64,000 bases of DNA from an uncultured Dokdonia sp. (GTDB lineage: Bacteria > Bacteroidota > Bacteroidia > Flavobacteriales > Flavobacteriaceae), in assembly GCF_947496725.1 (NCBI RefSeq), contig NZ_CANMDS010000002.1, positions 310,001 to 374,000 on the forward strand, in the 5' to 3' direction. Positions 53,011 through 61,513 of the stretch are shown one piece after another. The notes beneath the pieces were generated by a model that did not search any database, was not told where the DNA came from, and saw only the letters and a list, made by a program, of their open reading frames with translations. The translations under genes were made by a program, and so were the position numbers. Position 1 is the first letter of the stretch, and every line of letters starts with the position of its first letter.

Positions 53011-54651
53011 TTATGTTGTTAAAGGTAGCGTAAACGTTGCGATGGTTCCTTTACCCTGCTCAGATTCTATACTTAAGTACCCATTATGTGTTTTGATAAA
53101 CTCATTACAAAGTATAAGCCCAAGTCCAGATCCTTTTTCATTACGGGTTCCTTTTTGAATGGTAGTTTCTGTGAGGCTAAATAATTTCTTACGATAGACA
53201 TCTGTCATACCTACTCCATTATCTTCTATACTAAATGTAAAATCTTTTTCTGTTTTTGAAAACTCTATTACAATAATATCATTGTCTTTTGAAAATTTGA
53301 TCGCATTAGATAATAGATTTCGTATTACAGTTGCAATCATATTTTTATCACCCGTAACTTTACCCTTAAAACTAGATTCTAAGCGCACGTTTATTCCTTT
53401 TTGCTGGAGATTATTGCTGTAAACTTTTATTTGATCTTTAGTGATAGCAAGTATGTCTAGTGGTATGGGTTCAAACTTTATTTGACCTGTTTCTAGCCTT
53501 GACCATTTGAGCAAGTTATCTAGTAAAGATATGCTGTTGCGACTAGAATCTTCTAGTGAGTCTATAATCGCTGCGGTTTGCTTGCTTTTAAACTCTTCTT
53601 CTTTTAAAACATCTAAAAAGTTTATCACGGAAGAAAGTGGACTTCTTAAATCGTGCGCGACTATAGAGAAAAACTTGTTCTTTGTAGCAACTAACTCTGA
53701 GAGACGTTTATTTTGAGCTGCAATCATTTTATCCTTACGCTCATAGACGTAAAACTGTATAATTAAAAACAACATAAAGCCTAATATGGCTAAGTACCAT
53801 ATTAAAGAGGTTACAAACATTGTCATACTAGCCTCTTGTGGACGTTTATATGCTGTACTTACTATAAATTTTTTATTGTAAAAATTTACTGTGGTTGACA
53901 CATATAACTCATCTGGAATATTAAAGTTTTTAAAATATTCTGGATCTTCTGTCTTTGCATAGCATTTCTGTCCGTTATAAGATTTTGCCCTGTCAAAGTA
54001 ATTTCCATTTCCGGCTTGAAATCTATAAACAAAGTCAGCCTTATTTACGTTTTTATAGACACGATCTACAATAGGTGCAAACTCTGCTACGGTTGTAATA
54101 TACCCTATAGGTTTATTAGTATTATCTAGAATACCAAAACCTAGTGGTAAGCCCACAAAACCTTCAATTAAATTTGTTGGATTAGATGCATAAAAGTTAC
54201 GACTACGCATCAAGGTATCCATTCTAGTTATGCCTGATTTTCCTATAATTTTTTCTAGTGACGTTCCCTCTAGGTTCTCTAGAGCAGTCTCTCTCATTGT
54301 AAAATCAAACTGAAAAATATGATTTGTGTCTAAGTATGAGATGCTAAAAGGTGGTGGAATAGATAGATCTCTAAGCTGCATATCTAAGAGGTACTTAATG
54401 TCTTCCTCTTTTAAATATTGACCATCTGTTATCTCTACATACGCCTTGATTCCCGAAACGAGGGCTGCGTAAGTGTTTAAGGAGCTTTGTAGCTCAAAGG
54501 CTGCTCTTTTATTTGCTCGATCTAGTTGTATGTAGCGTGTTTCTTCTCTTTGCCTAGTAATGCTTGAGGTAACCCAGTATAGGGCAAGTGCTGTTACCAG
54601 CGCAAGTATTGTAAAAACAAGATAATATTTCTTAGGAAACTTCACTGACAT
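53011..54651 (-). CDS. Membrane sensor histidine kinase with CHASE-like extracytoplasmic domain
   Basis: A 546-residue sensor. Two transmembrane helices (about 9-27 and 283-304) bracket a CHASE-like domain of about 250 residues. The cytoplasmic part has a short coiled coil, then a HisKA domain with FFSIVAHDLRSPLSSV, then an HATPase with LLSNAIKFSKD (N box), EDNGVGM and GSGLGLILCNEF (G boxes). No receiver or regulator gene is adjacent, so the partner is unknown. It sits between rnc and the IPExxxVDY gene, splitting a cluster that is usually continuous in relatives. An ATG four codons upstream is also possible. Confidence 0.88.
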   Translation of the reverse strand: MSVKFPKKYYLVFTILALVTALALYWVTSSITRQREETRYIQLDRANKRAAFELQSSLNTYAALVSGIKAYVEITDGQYLKEEDIKYLLDMQLRDLSIPPPFSISYLDTNHIFQFDFTMRETALENLEGTSLEKIIGKSGITRMDTLMRSRNFYASNPTNLIEGFVGLPLGFGILDNTNKPIGYITTVAEFAPIVDRVYKNVNKADFVYRFQAGNGNYFDRAKSYNGQKCYAKTEDPEYFKNFNIPDELYVSTTVNFYNKKFIVSTAYKRPQEASMTMFVTSLIWYLAILGFMLFLIIQFYVYERKDKMIAAQNKRLSELVATKNKFFSIVAHDLRSPLSSVINFLDVLKEEEFKSKQTAAIIDSLEDSSRNSISLLDNLLKWSRLETGQIKFEPIPLDILAITKDQIKVYSNNLQQKGINVRLESSFKGKVTGDKNMIATVIRNLLSNAIKFSKDNDIIVIEFSKTEKDFTFSIEDNGVGMTDVYRKKLFSLTETTIQKGTRNEKGSGLGLILCNEFIKTHNGYLSIESEQGKGTIATFTLPLTT

Positions 54652-54740
54652 AACTATGAGCATTACTGCCCTACAACTTAATCTACTAGCACAAAGATGA
54701 TTACGGTGCTAATGTAGTGAAATGATTTAGGAATTATACC

Positions 54741-55478
54741 CTACAGAGATTGAATTTCTCGTTGATATGCATAAAATGCACGTTTAGAAGCAATTTCTTC
54801 GGCTTTTTTCTTACTTGTAGCTCGTGCTTTTGCGACAACCTCTCCATCTATACGTAAACGCACTCCAAAGTGTTTTACAGCATCTTGACCTGTGTCTTCA
54901 AAAGTTTCAAACTTAAATGTGTGCTTTTCTTTCTGGCACCATTCTATAAGAACGCTCTTATAACTAATAATTCGCCCTTCTAGCTTTTCGATATCGACAT
55001 AAGGTTCTACTACTCGCTTTGCTATAAACTTCTCACAATAGCGATAACCTCTATCTAGATATATAGCCCCTACTAATGCTTCAAAAAGGTTGCCGTGTAT
55101 ATTTGCTCCAAAATTTTCTATAGGTATACTGGCTTTTACATATCTCACCAAGTTAAGATCACGACCTAGCTCATTGAGATGTTTACGACTTACTACTTTA
55201 GATCGCATTTTTGTGAGATAACCTTCATTACCTCCTTGTACTTCATTAAAAAGGTGCGCAGCAATGACAGAACCTAGCATAGCATCTCCTAAAAACTCTA
55301 GTCTCTCATAGTTGAGAGGATTTCCATCCTCCTTTTTTAAGCCAAGGGATCTATGTGTAAAGGCTTTTTCATAAAACGCTATATTTTTAGGTTTAAAACC
55401 TATAATAGATTGCATACGCATAAAAAAACTCCCGTCCTTTTCAGAACGAGAGTTAAATATTTTTTTAAACGCACTCAT
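54741..55478 (-). CDS. rnc: Ribonuclease III
   Basis: A 245-residue endonuclease that cuts double-stranded RNA in rRNA maturation and mRNA decay. The catalytic signature YERLEFLGDAMLG (Glu and Asp metal ligands) lies near residue 60, and the second catalytic block is FEALVGAIYLDRGY. A C-terminal double-stranded-RNA-binding domain runs from SYKSVLIEWCQKE to KKKAEEIASKRA. It begins seven bases after fabF and belongs to the acpP-fabF-rnc run. Confidence 0.95.
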   Translation of the reverse strand: MSAFKKIFNSRSEKDGSFFMRMQSIIGFKPKNIAFYEKAFTHRSLGLKKEDGNPLNYERLEFLGDAMLGSVIAAHLFNEVQGGNEGYLTKMRSKVVSRKHLNELGRDLNLVRYVKASIPIENFGANIHGNLFEALVGAIYLDRGYRYCEKFIAKRVVEPYVDIEKLEGRIISYKSVLIEWCQKEKHTFKFETFEDTGQDAVKHFGVRLRIDGEVVAKARATSKKKAEEIASKRAFYAYQREIQSL

Positions 55479-55485
55479 CTATATA

Positions 55486-56739
55486 TTAAGCGTCTAGTTT
55501 TTTAAATAGTACACAAGCATTGTGACCTCCAAAACCGAAGGTATTGCTCATTGCAACATTTACTTCTTTTTCTTGCGCTTTGTTAAGCGTAAGATTAAAA
55601 GATGGATCTATATTTTCATCTACTGTAGTATGATTAATGGTAGGAGGTACAAGGCTATGTTGCATCGCAAGGATAGCAGCAATAGACTCTATAGCTCCAG
55701 CTGCACCTAGAAGGTGACCAGTCATAGACTTTGTAGAGTTAATATTAATATGTGCGGCGTGCTCACCAAAAACTTTAGAAATAGCCTTAAGCTCTGCAAC
55801 ATCTCCAAGAGGTGTTGATGTACCGTGGGTGTTAATATGGTCTACATCTTGAGGACTTAGTCCTGCATCGCGTAAACAATTAAGCATCACTCGCTCTACA
55901 CCTATACCGTCTGGATGTGGTGCTGTCATATGATAAGCATCACTAGACATACCTCCACCTAGAACCTCTGCATAAATTTTTGCGCCACGTGCTTTTGCGT
56001 GTTCATATTCTTCTAGTATTAATGCGCCTGCTCCTTCACCTAGTACAAAACCATCTCTGGTCGCATCAAAGGGTCTAGAAGCCGTCTCCATATCTTCATT
56101 TCTTGTAGATAGGGCGTGCATCGCATTAAAACCTCCCATACCTGCTGGTGTTACAGCAGCTTCACTTCCTCCAGTTACGATAACATCACAATGACCTAAA
56201 CGTATATAGTTTAGAGCATCTATCATCGCATTTGCAGAAGATGCACAGGCAGAGACCGTCGTATAATTAGGTCCCATAAAACCGTGCTTGATAGAGATAT
56301 TACCAGGAGCAATATCTGCAATCATTTTTGGGATAAAGAATGGGTTGAACCTCGGGGTACCGTCTCCAGCGCCAAAATTAAGCACTTCGTTCTGAAAAGT
56401 TTCCAGACCACCTATACCGGCTCCCCATATAACCCCAACTCTAAATTTATCAACCGAGTCAAGGTCTATGCCCGCATCATTGATAGCCTCATCTGAGGCT
56501 ACCAATGCGTACTGAGCAAATCTGTCTAGCTTACGAGCTTCTTTCCTATCAAAGAAGTCGAGAGCATTAAAGTTTTTAAGTTCACAAGCAAACCTCGTTT
56601 TAAACTTTTCTGCATCAAAATAGGTGATGGGCGCGCACCCGCTTTTCCCTGTAGAAAGTCCTTCCCAGTATTCCTGAATATTATTTCCTATCGGGGTAAG
56701 TGCACCAAGTCCGGTAACTACTACTCGCTTTAACTCCAT
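55486..56739 (-). CDS. fabF: 3-oxoacyl-[acyl-carrier-protein] synthase II
   Basis: A 417-residue condensing enzyme that elongates acyl-ACP with malonyl-ACP in fatty-acid synthesis. The catalytic Cys165 lies in TVSACASSAN, and the two active-site histidines in NTHGTSTPLGD and STKSMTGHLLGAAGA. Length and motifs are standard. It starts ten bases after acpP. The three genes acpP, fabF and rnc form a classic operon in many bacteria. Confidence 0.97.
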   Translation of the reverse strand: MELKRVVVTGLGALTPIGNNIQEYWEGLSTGKSGCAPITYFDAEKFKTRFACELKNFNALDFFDRKEARKLDRFAQYALVASDEAINDAGIDLDSVDKFRVGVIWGAGIGGLETFQNEVLNFGAGDGTPRFNPFFIPKMIADIAPGNISIKHGFMGPNYTTVSACASSANAMIDALNYIRLGHCDVIVTGGSEAAVTPAGMGGFNAMHALSTRNEDMETASRPFDATRDGFVLGEGAGALILEEYEHAKARGAKIYAEVLGGGMSSDAYHMTAPHPDGIGVERVMLNCLRDAGLSPQDVDHINTHGTSTPLGDVAELKAISKVFGEHAAHININSTKSMTGHLLGAAGAIESIAAILAMQHSLVPPTINHTTVDENIDPSFNLTLNKAQEKEVNVAMSNTFGFGGHNACVLFKKLDA

Positions 56740-56749
56740 ATGTAGGGAC

Positions 56750-56983
56750 TTATTTAGCCTCTTCTATATAAGATACTGCTTGACCTACGGTCGCAATATT
56801 TTCTGCTTGATCATCTGGAATCTGGATATCAAATTCCTTTTCAAACTCCATAATGAGTTCCACTGTGTCTAGTGAATCAGCGCCTAGGTCGTTTGTGAAG
56901 CTTGCTTCAGTTACAACTTCGTTTTCGTCTACTCCTAATTTGTCTACGATAATCGCTTTTACTCTTGATGCAATGTCTGACAT
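56750..56983 (-). CDS. acpP: Acyl carrier protein
   Basis: A 77-residue acidic four-helix carrier of fatty-acid intermediates. The phosphopantetheine site is Ser37 in [14 protein letters not shown]. Length and charge are typical. It is first in the operon with fabF and rnc, with a well-matched promoter about 30 bases upstream. Confidence 0.98.
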   Translation of the reverse strand: MSDIASRVKAIIVDKLGVDENEVVTEASFTNDLGADSLDTVELIMEFEKEFDIQIPDDQAENIATVGQAVSYIEEAK

Positions 56984-57014
56984 AATTTTCTAATTTAAAT
57001 TTTTATTTAAGTCG

Positions 57015-57043
57015 CAAAAATAACAAACTTTACGGTTAAACAA
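57015..57043 (-). promoter_or_regulatory. acpP-fabF-rnc operon promoter
   Basis: On the minus strand TTG (57043 to 57041), 18 bases, then TATTTTTG (57022 to 57015): an excellent match to the Bacteroidota sigma-A promoter. It gives a leader of about 25-30 bases before the acpP ATG. Confidence 0.75.
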
Positions 57044-57160
57044 GTTTGCAACTCAAAAATGTGAAGGTAATTTACGGAAATATAAAATAAGTTCCTTTCT
57101 ATAACCTTCAAATAGTTACTAATATTTCTTTATTTCGCACCCACAACAGCAACAAGAAAA

Positions 57161-57754
57161 ATGAAACGAATTGTGATTTTTGCCTCGGGTAACGGTACAA
57201 ATGCCCAGCGTATTATAGAGTATTTTCGGGATCGTACGGATGCACAAGTCGTGCAAGTACTTACTAACAACCCGCGTGCCAAAGTTTTAGAACGCGCCAC
57301 AAAACTGGATGTACCCGCATTAAGTTTTAACAGAAAAGCTTTTTATAAAAGTGATGATGTACTGCATTTACTCACTGCAACAAAGCCAGATCTTATCGTT
57401 CTTGCTGGTTTTTTATGGCTTTTTCCAGAAAAAATCATTTCGGCATTTCCAGATAAGGTCATAAATATACATCCTGCGTTGCTACCTAACTTTGGCGGTA
57501 AAGGGATGTACGGTATGAATGTGCACGAGGCTGTTTACGCTTTCGCGAAAGCGGAGTACCTTAAGAATCCCACTCAAAAAATTCACACAGGCATCACCAT
57601 ACACAAGGTAACACCCGAGTATGATAAGGGAGATTTCTTATTTCAAGCCAAAGTTGAAGTCACTCCAGAAGACACCCCAGAAGCAATTGCCAAAAAAATA
57701 CACCAGCTAGAATACACGCACTTTCCAGAGGTAATCGCAAAGTTCTTATCTTAG
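57161..57754 (+). CDS. purN: Phosphoribosylglycinamide formyltransferase
   Basis: A 197-residue enzyme that formylates GAR with 10-formyl-THF in purine synthesis. Motifs seen: FASGNGTNAQRIIEYF near the start, LAGFLWLFPE, the catalytic NIHPALLPNFGGKGMYGMNVHEAV (Asn, His) and HKVTPEYDKGDFLFQ (catalytic Asp). Between HEAV and the conserved TGITIH the protein has a stretch (YAFAKAEYLKNPTQKIH) about ten residues longer than usual, part of which is encoded by the iterated palindrome. It is followed four bases later by the RNase H gene. Confidence 0.95.
   Translation: MKRIVIFASGNGTNAQRIIEYFRDRTDAQVVQVLTNNPRAKVLERATKLDVPALSFNRKAFYKSDDVLHLLTATKPDLIVLAGFLWLFPEKIISAFPDKVINIHPALLPNFGGKGMYGMNVHEAVYAFAKAEYLKNPTQKIHTGITIHKVTPEYDKGDFLFQAKVEVTPEDTPEAIAKKIHQLEYTHFPEVIAKFLS
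57538..57553. repeat. Iterated palindrome, 16-bp copy in purN
   Basis: CGCTTTCGCGAAAGCG, read Tyr-Ala-Phe-Ala-Lys-Ala-Glu, inside an apparently extended loop of PurN. Confidence 0.95.
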
Positions 57755-57758
57755 AGAG

Positions 57759-58394
57759 ATGGCAAAAAAAGAAAAATTCTACGTGGTCTGGGAGGGTAAA
57801 AAGCCTGGAATCTATACATCTTGGAAAGATTGCAAGGCAATGATTACCGGTTATGCTGGGGCAAAATACAAGAGTTTTGACACCTTTGCTAAAGCAAAAA
57901 CCGCTTACAATGGAGACTATAATGACTTTAAAGGCTCCTCAAAAAAGAAAAAAGTACTCACCGCCGAAGAAAAAGCAACATACGGCGAGCCTAACCTCTA
58001 CTCTATAGCGGTAGATGCGGCAAGCTCTGGTAACCCAGGCGTGATGGAATATCGTGGGGTAGATACTCAGACAGTAAAGCAACTCTTTCACCAAGGTCCT
58101 TTTAAACAAGGGACTAATAATATAGGAGAGTTTCTAGCCCTTGTACACGGGCTGGCCTACTTAAAAAAGATAGGTAGCGACCGTCTTATATATAGTGACT
58201 CCCGTATAGCAATAGGCTGGGTAAAAAAGAAGCATTGCAAGACTAACCTCAAACAAAGTCAAAAAAACAAAGATGTTTTTGACCTCATCACACGGGCAGA
58301 GCAGTGGCTTAAAACAAACACCTACACAACCACCATCGTAAAATGGGAAACCAAAGCCTGGGGAGAAATCCCAGCAGATTTTGGAAGGAAATAA
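57759..58394 (+). CDS. Ribonuclease HI with N-terminal viroplasmin (RNA-binding) domain
   Basis: A 211-residue endonuclease that degrades the RNA strand of RNA:DNA hybrids. The first about 50 residues form the caulimovirus-viroplasmin-type domain (FYVVWEGKKPGIYTSWKDCKAMITGYAGAKYKSF), which binds hybrids. The catalytic domain (about 75-211) carries Asp in YSIAVDAASSGNPG, Glu in NNIGEFLALVHGL and Asp in YSDSRIAIGWV. This is the bacterial/eukaryotic RNase H1 layout. It starts four bases after purN, so the two are probably cotranscribed. Confidence 0.92.
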   Translation: MAKKEKFYVVWEGKKPGIYTSWKDCKAMITGYAGAKYKSFDTFAKAKTAYNGDYNDFKGSSKKKKVLTAEEKATYGEPNLYSIAVDAASSGNPGVMEYRGVDTQTVKQLFHQGPFKQGTNNIGEFLALVHGLAYLKKIGSDRLIYSDSRIAIGWVKKKHCKTNLKQSQKNKDVFDLITRAEQWLKTNTYTTTIVKWETKAWGEIPADFGRK

Positions 58395-58396
58395 GT

Positions 58397-58486
58397 ATGA
58401 TTATGAAGACAGAAAAAAAGAGAATATATACGATAGCAATTTCGGCTTTTCTTACCACGCTGGTTATAAGAAACTGGGATGCTTAA
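58397..58486 (+). CDS. Possible 29-residue small protein
   Basis: A short frame just after the RNase H stop: a basic start (MKTEKKR region), a moderately hydrophobic helix (IYTIAISAFLTTLVI) and a short polar end. Composition is compatible with a small membrane protein, but it could be chance. No family recognised. Confidence 0.3.
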   Translation: MIMKTEKKRIYTIAISAFLTTLVIRNWDA

Positions 58487-58529
58487 AAAAGTTTTATTGC
58501 CAGTTTATTTGTATAATTTAATTTAAAAT

Positions 58530-58539
58530 TTTCGCGAAA
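58530..58539. repeat. Iterated palindrome, decayed copy before the PfkB kinase gene
   Basis: The inner TTTCGCGAAA is intact and continues AAGCGG on the right, but the left arm reads AAATT. It is 20 bases upstream of the kinase promoter's TTG. Confidence 0.7.
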
Positions 58540-58559
58540 GCGGTCTCCTTAAAGTTGAG

Positions 58560-58587
58560 TTGTCAAACATTCAAAACCGTATATTTG
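58560..58587 (+). promoter_or_regulatory. Promoter of the PfkB-family kinase gene
   Basis: TTG (58560-58562), 17 bases, TATATTTG (58580-58587). A textbook Bacteroidota promoter 14 bases before the ATG. Confidence 0.78.
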
Positions 58588-58601
58588 CACAAAAATTATA
58601 G

Positions 58602-59534
58602 ATGAGTAAATTGGTTATAGTTGGTTCTTGCGCTTTTGATGCTATAGAAACACCTTTTGGAAAAACAGATAAAATTATTGGGGGAGCTTCTCCTTATATA
58701 GGACTTGCTGCGGCACAGTTTGATAATGTTGATCCAGCCATCGTAGCCGTAGTAGGTGATGACTTCCCTCAAGAGTATCTTGATTTTCTTGCAGAGAGAG
58801 GTATTAACACAGACGGTATAGAGGTTGTAAAAGGTGGTAAAACATTTTTCTGGAGTGGTAAATATCATAATGATATGAACTCTAGAGATACACTAGCAAC
58901 AGAGCTTAATGTACTAGCAGATTTTTCTCCTAAGGTTCCTGCATCGCACAAGGAAGCACCTATTGTAATGCTAGGTAACTTGCAACCACAAGTACAGCTT
59001 AGTGTTATCGAGCAAATGGATGTAAAGCCTAAGCTTGTGATACTAGACACAATGAACTTCTGGATGGATATCGCGCTTGATGAGCTTAAAACTACGCTCA
59101 AAAAAGTAGATGTTATTACTATAAATGACGAGGAAGCACGCCAGTTGAGCGGTGAGTACTCTCTTGTGACTGCTGCAAAGAAGATTCACGAGATGGGACC
59201 TAAGTATGTAGTCATTAAGAAAGGTGAGCACGGAGCACTTATCTTTGAAGGAGATAAAATGTTTTTTGCACCAGCATTACCACTAGCAGATGTTTTTGAC
59301 CCTACGGGAGCTGGAGACACCTTTGCAGGAGGATTTGCAGGTTATATTGCACAAGCAGGAGACACTTCTTTTGAAACAATGAAGACGGCTCTTATATATG
59401 GCTCTTGTCTAGCATCCTTTACTGTAGAAAAATTTGGAACAGAGCGATTACAATCTGTGACACCAGAAGAAATAAAAGAAAGATTGCATCAGTTTAAACA
59501 ACTTGTTCAATTTGACATAAACATAAACGACTAA
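58602..59534 (+). CDS. PfkB-family carbohydrate/nucleoside kinase
   Basis: A 310-residue cytosolic kinase. PfkB signatures: GGASPYIGLAAAQ near the start, and DPTGAGDTFAGGFAGYI near residue 235, which contains the catalytic Asp and anion hole. The VITINDEEARQLSG segment is also typical. The sugar or nucleoside acceptor cannot be told from sequence. It has a strong promoter and ends in a terminator before the PurF-like gene. The neighbourhood (purN, PurF paralogue) might hint at ribose or nucleoside metabolism. Confidence 0.9.
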   Translation: MSKLVIVGSCAFDAIETPFGKTDKIIGGASPYIGLAAAQFDNVDPAIVAVVGDDFPQEYLDFLAERGINTDGIEVVKGGKTFFWSGKYHNDMNSRDTLATELNVLADFSPKVPASHKEAPIVMLGNLQPQVQLSVIEQMDVKPKLVILDTMNFWMDIALDELKTTLKKVDVITINDEEARQLSGEYSLVTAAKKIHEMGPKYVVIKKGEHGALIFEGDKMFFAPALPLADVFDPTGAGDTFAGGFAGYIAQAGDTSFETMKTALIYGSCLASFTVEKFGTERLQSVTPEEIKERLHQFKQLVQFDININD

Positions 59535-59539
59535 ATCCT

Positions 59540-59565
59540 GCGCTCCAAATTTTTGGAGCGCTTTT
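59540..59565 (+). terminator. Terminator after the PfkB kinase gene
   Basis: The ten-base arms GCGCTCCAAA/TTTGGAGCGC with a minimal loop, followed by TTTTGTTTT. It lies only 14 bases before the next ATG, so read-through or an attenuator role is possible. Confidence 0.88.
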
Positions 59566-59578
59566 GTTTTATAAAGCT

Positions 59579-61477
59579 ATGAGTGACGCTATTAAGCACG
59601 AATGTGGTATTGCAGTAATAAGACTAAAAAAACCACTAGAATTTTATAAAGAAAAATACGGTACCGCTTTTTACGGTGTAAACAAGATGTACCTTATGAT
59701 GGAAAAACAGCACAACCGTGGTCAAGACGGAGCTGGTTTTGCCAGTATAAAACTAGATGTTGCTCCGGGTGAGCGTTACATCTCAAGACAGCGCTCTACG
59801 GCACAACAACCCATACAAGATATTTTTGCAGAGATTAATGGGCGTATCAATACCCTTATGACGGCAAATCCAGATAAAAAGGATGACGTAGCCTGGCAAA
59901 AAAGTAATGTCCCTTACATAGGTGAGCTACTATTAGGTCACGTGCGTTATGGGACCTTTGGAAAAAACAGTGTAGAGAGTGTACACCCTTTCTTGCGTCA
60001 AAACAACTGGATGCACCGTAACCTCATAGTTGCTGGTAATTTTAATATGACTAATGTAAACAAGCTTTTTAACAAGCTCGTTTCATTAGGACAGCACCCT
60101 AAGGAGCAAGCAGACACCATCACAGTGATGGAAAAAATAGGTCACTTTCTTGATGATGAAGTAGCAAAACTTTACAAAAAACTTAAAAAGGAAGGTTTTA
60201 ATAAACAACAAGCCTCCCCTCAAATTGCAGAGCGCCTTAAGGTGGCAAAAATTTTACGCCGTGCTTCAAAAGATTGGGATGGGGGTTATGCAATGGCAGG
60301 ACTTCTAGGTCACGGAGATGCATTTGTACTAAGAGATCCAGCAGGTATACGTCCAGCATATTATTTTGAAAATGACGAGGTAGCCGTGGTAGCAAGTGAG
60401 CGCCCAGTTATACAAACCGCCTTTAACGTGCCTTTTGAAGAGGTAAAAGAGCTAGATCCAGGTGCCGCAGTTATTGTAAAGAAAAACGGAACGCTTACTG
60501 TAGAACAAATTTTAGAACCGCTTACGCGAAAAGCGTGTTCTTTTGAGCGCATTTATTTCTCAAGAGGATCTGATGCCGAGATTTATAAAGAGCGCAAAAT
60601 GCTAGGTCGCTTATTAATGCCTCGTGTATTAGAAAGTATAGATCACGACACAAAAAACTCTGTTTTTTCATTTATACCTAATACCGCCGAAACATCTTTT
60701 TATGGGATGGTAGAAGCAGCGCAAGATGAGCTTAACAGACAAAAGGGAGAAAAAATTCTCGCAGCAAAGGGTAACCTTACAGAAGCGCAGCTTACAGAAA
60801 TTTTATCGCAGCGATTACGTACTGAGAAGATAGCTATAAAAGATGCAAAGCTTCGTACGTTTATTACAGAAGATAGTAGTCGCGATGATCTAGTAGCTCA
60901 CGTGTATGATGTTACCTACGGAGTAATAAAGCCAGAAGACAAGCTAGTAATTATAGACGATAGTATCGTAAGAGGTACCACTCTTAAAAAGAGTATTATC
61001 AAAATGATGGCTCGTTTAAATCCTGCCAAAATAATAGTAGTTTCAAGTGCTCCTCAAATACGATACCCAGATTGTTATGGTATAGATATGGCGAGACTTG
61101 AAGATTTTATTGCCTTTAGAGCAGCTATAGAGCTTCTTAAAGATACTGGTAAGGAGAGTCTTATAGATGAGGTTTACAAACAGTGTAAAGAACAAGTAGA
61201 TCTTAAAGATAAACACGTTAAGAATTATGTAAAGCGTATTTATGAACCATTTACGCAGCGTGAGATTTCTAAAAAAATCGCTCAGCTACTTACAGACAGT
61301 ACTATAAAAACAGAAGTAGAAATCATTTACCAAACCGTAGAGAGTTTACACGAAGCGTGTCCAGAAAACCTAGGAGACTGGTATTTTACCGGAGACTATC
61401 CTACTAATGGTGGACACCGTGTAGTTAATAGAGCTTTTATAAACTTTGTAGAAGGAAATAAAGAAAGAGCCTATTAA
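59579..61477 (+). CDS. PurF-like class II glutamine amidotransferase / phosphoribosyltransferase
   Basis: A 632-residue protein with the two domains of amidophosphoribosyltransferase. The class II glutaminase domain has its nucleophile at Cys9 (HECGIAVIR) and motifs QHNRGQDGAGF and GHVRYGTFG. The phosphoribosyltransferase domain has the PRPP loop LVIIDDSIVRGTTLKKS and ERIYFSRGSDAEIYKERK. At 632 residues it exceeds typical PurF (about 480-510), with extra segments around 60-90 and 175-215 and a C-terminal tail. It may be a paralogue rather than the main PurF. The ATG at 59579 is chosen because it puts the Cys close to the N-terminus. A degenerate palindrome (60519-60535) lies before the CSFERIYF motif. 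Confidence 0.85.
   Translation: MSDAIKHECGIAVIRLKKPLEFYKEKYGTAFYGVNKMYLMMEKQHNRGQDGAGFASIKLDVAPGERYISRQRSTAQQPIQDIFAEINGRINTLMTANPDKKDDVAWQKSNVPYIGELLLGHVRYGTFGKNSVESVHPFLRQNNWMHRNLIVAGNFNMTNVNKLFNKLVSLGQHPKEQADTITVMEKIGHFLDDEVAKLYKKLKKEGFNKQQASPQIAERLKVAKILRRASKDWDGGYAMAGLLGHGDAFVLRDPAGIRPAYYFENDEVAVVASERPVIQTAFNVPFEEVKELDPGAAVIVKKNGTLTVEQILEPLTRKACSFERIYFSRGSDAEIYKERKMLGRLLMPRVLESIDHDTKNSVFSFIPNTAETSFYGMVEAAQDELNRQKGEKILAAKGNLTEAQLTEILSQRLRTEKIAIKDAKLRTFITEDSSRDDLVAHVYDVTYGVIKPEDKLVIIDDSIVRGTTLKKSIIKMMARLNPAKIIVVSSAPQIRYPDCYGIDMARLEDFIAFRAAIELLKDTGKESLIDEVYKQCKEQVDLKDKHVKNYVKRIYEPFTQREISKKIAQLLTDSTIKTEVEIIYQTVESLHEACPENLGDWYFTGDYPTNGGHRVVNRAFINFVEGNKERAY
60519..60535. repeat. Iterated palindrome, decayed copy in PurF-like gene
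   Basis: CGCTTACGCGAAAAGCG: arms of the palindrome with one substitution and one extra base. Reads Leu-Thr-Arg-Lys. Weakly supported as a relic. Confidence 0.45.
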
Positions 61478-61513
61478 TGAGCTTCTTAAGAAAACCTTAA
61501 ATTATTAAAAAAC

